From positions 18,037 to 82,036 of the forward strand of contig CAZLXI010000019.1 in the NCBI GenBank assembly GCA_964563435.1: 64,000 bases of DNA. Direction: 5' to 3'. The notes under the pieces were generated by a model. The model had not been told where the DNA came from. It made no database searches and saw only the letters and a program-made list of their open reading frames with translations. A program made the translations under genes and the position numbers. This DNA is from Leadbetterella sp964563435. GTDB lineage: Bacteria; Bacteroidota; Bacteroidia; Cytophagales; Spirosomataceae. Shown here in pieces: positions 18,322 through 25,940 of the stretch; the stretch's first letter is position 1; the number at the start of each line of letters is the position of its first letter.

Positions 18322-18534
18322 TTATTGCTGCGCTTCGACTATCTCTGGTATAGTAGGTCCCGGGTCTCCCGAACAAGGGCAACTGGAAATATATTGCACC
18401 GTTTCACCGTTAGCATTTGTTCTGTCACATACACATGTATCACTAGAACCCCACTTATTCTCCAATCTCTCTTCAAGCTCTTCCACCTGAAAATGAGATA
18501 ATTCAAATGGTAACTCTTTTGTCAAATTTTCCAT
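18322..18534 (-). CDS. Cys-rich RiPP-precursor-like peptide
   Basis: A 70-residue peptide. Residues 1-28 form an acidic, helical leader-like part (MENLTKELPFELSHFQVEEL then EERLENKW). A small-residue junction GSSDT follows, and then a core-like tail with CVC (about 34-36), a polar NANGET loop and CPC (about 53-55), ending PGPTIPEIVEAQQ. The ATG is 8 bases after the stop of the PqqD/M50 protease gene, so the two are surely co-transcribed. Conserved leader, variable Cys-rich tail and maturation-type protease are hallmarks of RiPP loci. I do not recognise the family. It could instead be a small secreted or metal-binding peptide. Confidence 0.72.
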   Translation of the reverse strand: MENLTKELPFELSHFQVEELEERLENKWGSSDTCVCDRTNANGETVQYISSCPCSGDPGPTIPEIVEAQQ

Positions 18535-18542
18535 AATAATAA

Positions 18543-19757
18543 TTAATTTAAGTTTGAAGGGCGTATTTCACCGGTTTTTGCCTTGTCCGCCCCGAAAAAC
18601 AAAGACCCGGATTTCCTTTTCAAATAATTATATAATAATCTTCCGAACATGAGATAAAAGGTAAGTATCAGAAGAAATTTGCGGTTGAGTGTTTCTATCC
18701 TCCAATTTGCCCCCATACCTTTTTGAATCAAATGGTAGATTGTTTCAGGGAATATAAGGATTTCATCCCTGTAGTTAAAAAGCATCATCCCGATAAAAAG
18801 AAAAAGGAATACAGAATTAATAAATCCGTAAATAAACAAGCCCACTTCCTGCCTTGTCAGGGTTATTCCTTTTCGGAAGTTTTTTAAAGTCTTTAGTAAA
18901 ACGGCCTTAGATTTTCGCAACAGGTTAGGTGTATTACTCACATCAGAAAGTATCCAGTAACCATCAAACCTCACAAAAGGGTTCAGCTCAAACACTACCA
19001 AAGCTGCAATAGTTATAGCAATAAAGTATAGGTTAGGGTCACCCGTAACCCAGAATAATACCAATAACACAGAGCTGTACAACAGCTCGTTAAATATTCC
19101 GCCCAGATTAGCTATTACCCGCCGCTCTTTACTTGCCAGCCAGATATTGGTAACATCGGCATACATTACAGGCATAATAAAATAAAAGCCGAAACCGATA
19201 CCCCCGTGTTTAATACCGCTGCTTTGGCAGGCCGCTATATGCCCTACTTCATGCACCAGCATGGTAAGGTAGAAAATTACGGCTATACCACCCAGGCTGG
19301 AAGCGTTGATTTCGACACTTGGGGCCGGAGCTAAAAAGACAGAACATACTATAAATAAAACAAATAACAAACCTGCTTTCCAGAAATATTCAGGAGTATA
19401 CAGCCATGAGACCGGTCTGGCCAAAGCTGCCGCCCATTTCGCATTTATTAGCTGTATTTTCAACTTAAGGTATTGGTTTTTCATATCCGGGCGTTCCACC
19501 TTAAAATCATCCTTTAGTAAACCATACCCCCCGAAAATCTTAGCTATGTGCGTTTTAAAATCTTCCAGATTAAGCTGCCAGCCCTCTGCTACATTAAACC
19601 GGTTAAGTGCATCTTCATAGGTTTCTGTTTCCTGCATTATACGATACAAACCAAAGGATTTTTCATTCAGCAGGATATTCCGGTCTGATTCGGTATGAAG
19701 TACCCATTGGCCGTTTCCCCAGGCATGAGCCGTTATATTCTCGTTTATTAGCATCAT
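18543..19757 (-). CDS. PqqD-like domain plus M50 membrane metalloprotease
   Basis: A 404-residue protein. Residues 1-85 resemble a PqqD-type peptide-recognition element: a VLHTESDRNILLNEKSFGLY strand-helix start, then an EDALNRF helix and the LEDFKTHIAKIF helix. The rest is a polytopic M50 site-2-protease fold with the zinc motif H169-E-V-G-H173 and the distal NPFVRFDGYW motif supplying D265. YydH-like peptide zinc proteases of this type process or export modified peptides. The start overlaps the preceding synthase-like pseudogene by ATGA, and the peptide gene follows 8 bases after the stop. Cleavage of the nearby precursor within the membrane is the natural hypothesis. Confidence 0.85.
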   Translation of the reverse strand: MMLINENITAHAWGNGQWVLHTESDRNILLNEKSFGLYRIMQETETYEDALNRFNVAEGWQLNLEDFKTHIAKIFGGYGLLKDDFKVERPDMKNQYLKLKIQLINAKWAAALARPVSWLYTPEYFWKAGLLFVLFIVCSVFLAPAPSVEINASSLGGIAVIFYLTMLVHEVGHIAACQSSGIKHGGIGFGFYFIMPVMYADVTNIWLASKERRVIANLGGIFNELLYSSVLLVLFWVTGDPNLYFIAITIAALVVFELNPFVRFDGYWILSDVSNTPNLLRKSKAVLLKTLKNFRKGITLTRQEVGLFIYGFINSVFLFLFIGMMLFNYRDEILIFPETIYHLIQKGMGANWRIETLNRKFLLILTFYLMFGRLLYNYLKRKSGSLFFGADKAKTGEIRPSNLN

Positions 19758-21596
19758 ATTAAGGATTTATAAGTACATAAGCTGTTTAGTACCATGGCCG
19801 TAGTAAACACCCGGTTATGGTCATCCGTAACACAATTCACCCCAAAAGAACTGCTTCGCCAATGACTCACCGTTTTAAGATCCTGAATATCTGTGGCTGG
19901 AATTTGCAGTATCCGGTCGGTCATCCAGCTTCCGTCACTAGTCTGGTTTCTTAGTAACCAGTTTATCCCTTTCTCAATCGTTTTGGTATATTGTTTTGAA
20001 TCATAAACGAGCAAAGCTTTTAATGCCAACGCTGTATAAAAAGCATTTGGTTTTTCAGTAAAAGGGTTTACCCAGCTTCCATCTGAGTCCTGTAGATCAT
20101 TAAGGAAAGCCGCCCCTTTGCCGGCTAAATCATTGTTATTTCCTGCCAAAGCCAGGACGGAATAAGACGTAGCATAAATCGGACTGGTCCATCAGTAGGA
20201 ATCCCAATACCCTTCTTTATTTATCCTGTTTTTTAGAAAAGTTAGTGTTTTACCTAATATAGGGTCATTTCTCAAAGTCAGAATATACGCTGCTGCTGCC
20301 GAAACGCAATTTTGCGGACTAAGCCACGACTCTACGGCAATGTCTTCCGGAAGGCCCAAACGTTCTCTTAATGGTTTCTCTGCATTGTACGTCAGCCAAC
20401 CTCCATTTCCTGTAAGGAACTTCTTCCATTTAGCAGCTAAATGATTATTATCCAGTTCGTAATAGTTTAGTAAGCCGATAATAAAAGTAGTGGAGTCTCC
20501 ATCCTGAAATATGCTTTGATTATAAGACAAATAATCTTCCGGATTTTCTGTTATCGCTTTAACTGCATTTTTAACACACTCCTCGTCTTTGAAATACTCA
20601 GCCAACTGCATCCCTACATATCCGGTTACCCACGCCTTGCCAGCACCTGCGCTGGTCATAAAATCTGACCACGAAAAATCTATATTCTGATGGGCTTTAA
20701 TATACCTTAACGCTATGTCAATACTCTGCTCAATAGTATTTGCAGAAACCAGATGATTACTTTTAACCGACTTAACCTTTGTTTTTTCAAACAGATAGTT
20801 AATCTCATCCAGGTAAAACTCTGCATTCTTTATTTGTTCATCTATATACTTCTCCAAACCAGAAAGATTAAGGGCTACAGCAATTTTTGCAGCTTTATGG
20901 TAATGGGAAATCGCTTGCCGGGTATTTTGCCCGGCGATACCGGATATAAACAAATATTTGTATAAGTCTGTCGGGTTGTCGACCACGGTTGATTTCGCAG
21001 TCAGAAATTCTCTTACCTGCGACTGAGGATAGGTCCATTGATTTTCACCAATATCCTTTTTGAAATCATCAATGTCGTCAAGATACTGAAAAGCTATATG
21101 AATTTCATTGATACTTTTAATCAGGCCTTCCTGATATTCCTTATTTTTGGCCAGCTCCTGTAATGAATATACCGCATTATGGCACATTACGGATTTACCT
21201 ATTGCAAGTTTCAGGAAAATACGTTCATCAATTTTGGGCTTCTCTTTCGAGAGGGCTTTCTCATACACAACAGTTTTAAAGTAATGCTCCTTTGACTCAT
21301 TAAACTTTTTCCAAAAGTTGCTGTCCGGAGGATACAATATAGATAATTTCTGAATGGCCGACTCAAGGTCTTTTACAGCATAGAGAAAATTCGTAAGAAA
21401 GGAATTGCTTAGATTCCGTATTTTCATCATCCACAAAAGTATCCAGGCCCAACAAAAAGGAAAAATATTTGTATGAAGCCTCACTCAATAAATCAACCCT
21501 TTCCTGATCGACATTCCTGTAAAGATCAGAAAGCATGTAGATCAGTTCTATATAGAAACGATGTTCTCTGGGAAGGATCACAGTTTTAGTCGTCAT
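19754..21596 (-). pseudogene. two-domain isoprenoid synthase/terpene cyclase-like gene, broken twice
   Basis: Read as one gene of about 614 codons, the N-terminal half looks like a class I isoprenoid synthase. It has a first Asp-rich segment (LDTFVDDEN, D52-D57) and a second (QYLDDIDDFKKDIGENQ). The C-terminal half is an alpha/alpha-toroid of squalene-cyclase/prenyltransferase type with repeats such as DSDGSWVNPF and TSDGSWM, and a D-G-D-S-T motif reminiscent of class II DxDD. Two lesions break it: one extra base (or two missing) between about 21380 and 21430, and an in-frame TGA at 20192-20194 inside WDSY-TGA-WTSPIYATSYS. Homology resumes directly after each. Its end overlaps the M50 gene. 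Function may be terpenoid synthesis or peptide prenylation. Confidence 0.75.
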
Positions 21597-21682
21597 TCCT
21601 AATGGTTCAGTTTTTTAAATTTCGCACCACAAAGTTCGGTTGTTTATAAACCTTCCGTCTGAATCCAAATTAAGAAACGAGT

Positions 21683-21742
21683 TAATTCAAATTAAAAAAA
21701 TCACTGAATCCTGATTCAAAATAGGATGAATCTGAATTCAAA
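21683..21742. promoter_or_regulatory. repeated TTCAAA motifs before the accessory operon
   Basis: The space between the Crp/Fnr gene and the synthase-like gene contains three copies of TTCAAA (21686-21691, 21715-21720, 21737-21742), two preceded by TGA or GA, plus TGAATC/GATTCA inverted pairs. They may be operator sites for the accessory locus, but the DNA is AT-rich and chance repeats are possible. Confidence 0.3.
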
Positions 21743-21759
21743 ACGAGACAATATATCTA

Positions 21760-22338
21760 TTACTTATAAGACCTTCTTCTTCTGACTTCACTAAGGTTTT
21801 GAGGTGTAATATTCAAAAAAGAAGCGATATGACCCTGCGGTACGCGGTTGTAAAACTCCGGATGGAGGCGCTCAAAAGCTTCCAGCCTTTCTTCGGATCT
21901 CTTAAGTCGTAATATTTCTGTGCGCTTCTCGGCTCTGATGAGGGATTGTTCCAGCATAAGACTGATAAAATGCTCTATTTTATATTCCTTATTGCACCAA
22001 TACTCCATGTCATTCTTGCTTATGGTAATTACGGTACAGTCTTCTACCACATCCACTATCCTATTTGAAGGAACTCTGCTCAGAAAACTCAGGGTGGAAT
22101 AGAAAAAAGTGTTTTCCGCCACTAATTGGGTGGTGTATTCTTCACCCTTACCTTTCCGGATAAAAAATTCACGAAGTACCGCGGTTTCTACAAACCAGAT
22201 CTTATCAGAAATGTCTACAGGTTGGAGTAAAATACTACCTTTGGAATATACGGTTTTACTTAAAACTGTGGATATCTGCCGGATTGTCTCAGGTCCGGGT
22301 TGTACATAGTATTCAAGCAGTGTCAATAATGATTTCAT
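21760..22338 (-). CDS. Crp/Fnr-family transcription regulator
   Basis: With the start at 22338 (MKSLLTLLEYYVQPGPETIR) the protein has 192 residues. An ATG at 22380 would add 14 residues that do not fit the family. Residues 20-120 form a cNMP-binding-like beta barrel (VYSKGSILLQPVDISDKIWF ... FFYSTLSFLSRVPS). The C-terminal HTH is VPQGHIASFLNITPQNLSEV, the usual type in Bacteroidota Crp/Fnr paralogues. No Fe-S cysteine set is present. It is the first gene on the strand leading into the synthase/protease/peptide locus, 163 bases upstream, so it may regulate that locus. Three operator-like repeats precede it. Confidence 0.9.
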   Translation of the reverse strand: MKSLLTLLEYYVQPGPETIRQISTVLSKTVYSKGSILLQPVDISDKIWFVETAVLREFFIRKGKGEEYTTQLVAENTFFYSTLSFLSRVPSNRIVDVVEDCTVITISKNDMEYWCNKEYKIEHFISLMLEQSLIRAEKRTEILRLKRSEERLEAFERLHPEFYNRVPQGHIASFLNITPQNLSEVRRRRSYK

Positions 22339-22430
22339 ATCAGGTAGGATTTTACAGGTGTTCAGTTTGTGAAGGTGCAAAGGTACAACCCGGGAAAATA
22401 CCGGAACACCCGTTAAAAAACGGTATTTTT

Positions 22431-22493
22431 TTACGTATTTCTACTTAATTATTTATCCGTATTTCTACTTAAAGCAGAGGGATTTCTACTTAA
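22431..22493. promoter_or_regulatory. three direct repeats of a palindromic operator-like motif
   Basis: TACGTATTTCTACTTAA at 22431-22447 recurs as TCCGTATTTCTACTTAA at 22456-22472 and GGATTTCTACTTAA at about 22480-22493. The best copy is an imperfect palindrome, TAcGTA-N4-TACtTA. The copies are spaced 22-25 bases apart, roughly two helical turns, and lie 93-155 bases upstream of the Crp/Fnr start. A cooperative regulator binding site is likely; the protein is unknown. Confidence 0.5.
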
Positions 22494-22556
22494 AAACTCA
22501 TCCTTTGTTAAGTAGGGATCAGGGCCCATGGAATCCGGGATAAGGCCAACCCGCAT

Positions 22557-22584
22557 AAAAAAAGGTCACCAAAATGGTGACCAA
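22557..22584 (-). terminator. rho-independent terminator after M28 peptidase
   Basis: On the minus strand GGTCACC-ATTTT-GGTGACC forms a perfect 7-bp stem followed by TTTTTTT. It lies about 55 bases beyond the stop of the M28 peptidase gene, the gene it should serve. Confidence 0.85.
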
Positions 22585-22637
22585 TTTCTGATTCAATTAA
22601 ACAACTAGATTTTGTAACTACGTTTGCTAAACCTCTA

Positions 22638-24194
22638 TTATTTTTTCTCTTTTCTTGGAATCTTCTCTTCGCGTTGGGCAGCGTGATACACAAACGACGC
22701 AACGATGGTGGCGGCCTGCTTCAGGTCATCCGGATACAGGTGATCGTAGGTGTCCATGTTGGTATGGTGCGTACGGGTGCTGTATTCCATGGGGTCCTGG
22801 ATAAACTGGAAGCCCGGGATCCCCACCCTGTCGAAAGAAAGGTGATCCGTACCACCGGTATTACTGATGGTCACCGTCTTGGCATCCAGGTCGTGAAAGG
22901 GCTCTAACCACTTGCTGAAGATCGGGCGGGCGGCCTCGTTCTCCTGCAGATAAATGCCCCGGATCTTACCCGTACCGTTATCAAGGTTAAAGTAAGCCGA
23001 GATCTTGTCTCCGGCCGCATTGCTCCATTGCTTAACGGTATCGCTGAGGTGGTTTTTTACATAGTTTCTTGAACCGTGAAGTCCCTGCTCTTCCGCACTC
23101 CAAAGCGCTATCCGGATGGTTCTTTTGGGCTGAAGGCCGCTGGCTTTCAATATCCTTACCGCTTCCAGCATTACTGAAGAACCCGCCGCGTTGTCGGTAG
23201 CTCCGGTGCCCGTATGCCACGAGTCGAGGTGGGCGCCCAGCATCACCACTTCGTCTTTCAGCTTAGGGTCTGTGCCTTTGATCTCGGCCAGCACGTTATA
23301 GCCTTTCAAATCGTCGGTATGAAATTTACTTTTTACATCAAGCTCAAGCTTCACCGGGATGCCCGCTTTGGCAAGGCGCACGATCGTCAGATAATCTTCA
23401 GTAGACATCACCATATCCAGCATGTTTTCAGGATCCGAAGCCTTGAACGAGCCTCCGCCCTGCACAAAAAGGGTACCGTCTTTACCCCTGGCATTGATGC
23501 TTATAAAGGTGATCGCTCCTTCGGCACGCGCCATTTCTTTGGTTTTGTTGGAAACATAAGAGGCTCTGCGCATATTGGCGATCATTTCCCGAAATTCGGC
23601 GGTATCTCTGCCGCCGCCGGCTCCGCCACCGGGCCGGGCCTGTATCTCCGCTTTAGCCATTTTTTCCAAGTCTTCATCGGTATATCTCCTCACATCCGGG
23701 TTAAATCCGGAAGGAAGTTTGGCGTCGCTGTACAGAAGTACCACCTTATTATTGAATTTCCCTTTGTATTGCTCCAGGCCGGTGGTATCTTTCTCATCTA
23801 CCAGCAGCACCTCTGCCTGGCGGAGCCCGCCGCTCCCGGCCGTCCACACCTTAGGCAAAGCCACGATCGGCTTATAGTAAGGTTCGGTCATGGCTACATA
23901 GCATTTCTGCAACTCCCAGCCTTTTCCAAACTCGCCCCAGGGCTCGAGCTGAACATTCTCAAGACCCCATTCTTTCAGCTTGCCCTGTGAATACTTTGCG
24001 GCCCGCATAAAGCCGGGTGAACCCTGCAGTCTCGGCCCGCTGCCATCCGTGAGATGAAAGGCGATGTCCATTACTTTCGAATTTTCAAGGCCTTCCTTCC
24101 GGATCTTTTTAACAGCTTCTTCATCTACTTTTTCCTGAGCGGTAACCGCCCAGCCAAAGCTCATTAGTAATACAATTGATAAAAATTTTTTCAT
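22638..24194 (-). CDS. secreted M28 family zinc aminopeptidase
   Basis: A 518-residue protein with signal peptide MKKFLSIVLLMSFGWAVTAQ. A PA-like insert (about 110-260) contains a Gly-rich stretch near 188-195. The C-terminal M28 catalytic domain shows the co-catalytic zinc set: H322 in GAHLDSW, D334 in ATDNAAG, the catalytic pair E368-E369 in WSAEEQG and H477 in HHTNMDT. It should release N-terminal amino acids from peptides outside the inner membrane. It is a single gene with its own terminator. The short Lys/Arg-rich tail (EEKIPRKEKK) is not part of the fold. Confidence 0.93.
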   Translation of the reverse strand: MKKFLSIVLLMSFGWAVTAQEKVDEEAVKKIRKEGLENSKVMDIAFHLTDGSGPRLQGSPGFMRAAKYSQGKLKEWGLENVQLEPWGEFGKGWELQKCYVAMTEPYYKPIVALPKVWTAGSGGLRQAEVLLVDEKDTTGLEQYKGKFNNKVVLLYSDAKLPSGFNPDVRRYTDEDLEKMAKAEIQARPGGGAGGGRDTAEFREMIANMRRASYVSNKTKEMARAEGAITFISINARGKDGTLFVQGGGSFKASDPENMLDMVMSTEDYLTIVRLAKAGIPVKLELDVKSKFHTDDLKGYNVLAEIKGTDPKLKDEVVMLGAHLDSWHTGTGATDNAAGSSVMLEAVRILKASGLQPKRTIRIALWSAEEQGLHGSRNYVKNHLSDTVKQWSNAAGDKISAYFNLDNGTGKIRGIYLQENEAARPIFSKWLEPFHDLDAKTVTISNTGGTDHLSFDRVGIPGFQFIQDPMEYSTRTHHTNMDTYDHLYPDDLKQAATIVASFVYHAAQREEKIPRKEKK

Positions 24195-24378
24195 TGTTTA
24201 ATAGTATTGTTACGAATAAATATATTCCTAAATATAGCGATTGATTTCGGGTCTGAAATTTGTTTTGCGATTATCGGCTTGATTAAGAAGATTAACCCCT
24301 CTTTTCAGCCGACTAAAAAAAGCGGGGCTTCTGAAATCCAATACCCGTTTTCCGTGGGATAACGAGCCGTGACAGATT

Positions 24379-25008
24379 TCAGAAAGCAAAAAATACCGAC
24401 AAAAAATGCAGAATAGCAGCAGCCAGTACAAAAAGATGCCATATAAAATGGTTATACTGCCAGGTACGGATCTGGTAAAACAGCACCCCGAAAAGGTAAA
24501 GGAGTCCTCCGCCTACCAAAAGATAAAGCGAAGCCGCGGGCAACCCAGACCAGAATTTTTCTCCCATGGCCAGCACCATCACCCCCAGCCCGATATAGAC
24601 CAGGCTGGATAAAAGCCTGAACCGGCCGGTAAACAGGACTTTGTTGATTACCCCGGCTGCAATGACGATCCACTGAACGATCAGCAGCCATTTCGCCCGG
24701 ACGGGATCGGCATACAGCAGCACCAGCGGCAGGTAAGTGCCGCCGATCAGCAGGAAAATGCTGATGTGGTCAAAAATACGAAGTATGGATTTTGCCACCG
24801 GGTTTTCAGTAGCGTGGTAGAGGGTAGAAAATGTAAAAACCATCAGAAGTCCGAAAACGTAAAAGCTCACTGCCCCGGTCAGAAAAGGGATAGCGCTCTC
24901 ATAAGCCTTTAAAAACAATAAAGGAGAAAATGCCAGGATCAGGATAATACCTATCCCGTGCGACAATGCATTGGCCAGCTCGGTCTTTAGTTTTCTTTCG
25001 TTTTCCAA
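24379..25008 (-). CDS. hemolysin III / PAQR family membrane protein
   Basis: A multi-pass membrane protein with about seven helices. It carries the family motifs ELANALSHGIG near the start, STLYHATEN, FDHISIFLLIGGTYLPLVLL and the C-terminal HFIWHLFVLAAAILHFLSV, whose His and Asp residues form the PAQR metal site. I chose a TTG start at 25008 (209 residues, beginning MENERKLKTELAN) just after the argB stop. The ATG at 25074 would overlap argB by 62 bases and add a tail unlike the family. Biological role in bacteria is unclear; lipid or membrane homeostasis is usually suggested. Confidence 0.85.
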   Translation of the reverse strand: MENERKLKTELANALSHGIGIILILAFSPLLFLKAYESAIPFLTGAVSFYVFGLLMVFTFSTLYHATENPVAKSILRIFDHISIFLLIGGTYLPLVLLYADPVRAKWLLIVQWIVIAAGVINKVLFTGRFRLLSSLVYIGLGVMVLAMGEKFWSGLPAASLYLLVGGGLLYLFGVLFYQIRTWQYNHFIWHLFVLAAAILHFLSVFFAF

Positions 25009-25012
25009 CAGC

Positions 25013-25792
25013 TTATATTTCAATCGTTGTTCCGGCCGAGCCCTGCACCGCTTCCGGAAGATCATCCGCTTCACAGATGATCACTTTTCTTACCCCTGCC
25101 TGCACCGCCGCAAAAGCGTTGTCGAGCTTGGGGATCATACCGTCATAAATGACCCCTTCGCTTTTATACTTTTCGTAGGTTTCCGGTACAAGCCGCGGGA
25201 TCAGCGTATCATTGTCCTCCGAATCTCTTAATACTCCTTTTTTTTCAAAGCAATACACCAGGTTCACCGCTTCCGACCTGCTAAGTGCCCGGGCTATTTC
25301 GGAGGCTTGGGTGTCGGCATTGGTATTGAGGATCTCACCTCCTGCATCTAAGGTCAGCGGAGCAAAAACGGGGGTAAGACCGTTTTGCAGCAGCAGGATG
25401 ATGAACGGGGCATTTACCTTTTCCACATCGCCCACAAAACCGTAATCAATGGTTTTTACAGGTCTTTTGTTCGAAAGAATGGCCGCCCCGTCGGCACCTG
25501 TCAGCCCGATGGCGTTACAACCCAGACTTTGTAATGCCCCCACGATACGCTTATTCACCAGGCCGCCGTACACCATGGTCACCACATCGCGCATGGGAGC
25601 GTCGGTGATCCTCCTCCCTTCCACCAGCTTACTCTCAACCCCCAGCTGGTTAGCCACCTTTGTGGCGATCTTCCCGCCGCCGTGAACAAGCATTTTTTTT
25701 CCGGGAAGACCGGCAAACCGCTGCAGAAAACCGGCCAGCTTCTCCGGGTCATCAATGACGTTCCCCCCTATCTTAACAATATTCAACTGCAT
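25013..25792 (-). CDS. argB: acetylglutamate kinase (ArgB family)
   Basis: A 259-residue amino-acid kinase of arginine biosynthesis. It phosphorylates N-acetylglutamate; some Bacteroidota use the N-succinyl form, and the sequence alone does not settle this. Motifs include the phosphate loop VKIGGNVID, the substrate loop MLVHGGGKIA, GLTGADGAA, and the C-terminal GGMIPKL-like IYDGMIPKLDNAFAAVQAGV. The length fits the family. It is divergent from the TonB metal-uptake operon, with about 80 bases between its ATG and the shared palindrome. The hemolysin-III-like gene follows almost without a gap. Confidence 0.95.
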   Translation of the reverse strand: MQLNIVKIGGNVIDDPEKLAGFLQRFAGLPGKKMLVHGGGKIATKVANQLGVESKLVEGRRITDAPMRDVVTMVYGGLVNKRIVGALQSLGCNAIGLTGADGAAILSNKRPVKTIDYGFVGDVEKVNAPFIILLLQNGLTPVFAPLTLDAGGEILNTNADTQASEIARALSRSEAVNLVYCFEKKGVLRDSEDNDTLIPRLVPETYEKYKSEGVIYDGMIPKLDNAFAAVQAGVRKVIICEADDLPEAVQGSAGTTIEI

Positions 25793-25810
25793 GATGCTGT
25801 ATTATGGACT

Positions 25811-25818
25811 CAAAATTA
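25811..25818 (-). promoter_or_regulatory. -7 promoter element for argB
   Basis: TAATTTTG on the minus strand matches TAnnTTTG. It predicts a transcript starting about 12 bases before the argB ATG. No clear -33 element is seen. Confidence 0.42.
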
Positions 25819-25864
25819 GATAAACCGGCGGTATAAAGATAAAAGTATATTAAAATAACTTCGC

Positions 25865-25879
25865 TGCAACATTGTTGCA
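25865..25879. promoter_or_regulatory. perfect palindrome TGCAACA-T-TGTTGCA, probable operator
   Basis: A perfect 7-1-7 inverted repeat that overlaps the -33 element of the promoter driving the TonB/DUF4625 operon. A dimeric repressor bound here would block RNA polymerase. The downstream genes have metal-binding features, so a Fur-superfamily metal sensor such as Zur is the leading candidate. The protein itself is not in this window. Confidence 0.6.
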
Positions 25880-25901
25880 ATTGATTTATTTCCTACTTTT
25901 G
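25872..25901 (+). promoter_or_regulatory. promoter of TonB metal-uptake operon
   Basis: TTG at 25872-25874, a 19-base spacer, then TACTTTTG at 25894-25901 match the Bacteroidota -33/-7 architecture. Transcription should begin near 25908. This excludes start codons upstream of that point and supports translation from 25941. Confidence 0.62.
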
Positions 25902-25940
25902 CAACGCTATTACCTGTTTGGATACGCTGAATTTGTGGGT

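Noticed and set aside
20192..20194. TGA read as Trp or selenocysteine (recoding) in the synthase-like gene
   Set aside because: Many genes here end in TGA, including the response regulator, the PBP and the second metalloprotease, so TGA is a normal stop. No SECIS-like hairpin was seen, and the same gene also has a frameshift.
19754..21596. Alpha/alpha-toroid part read as a LanC-type lanthionine cyclase
   Set aside because: The LanC zinc ligands (the CHG and WCxG-type motifs) are absent, while two Asp-rich motifs and QW-like repeats favour an isoprenoid enzyme.
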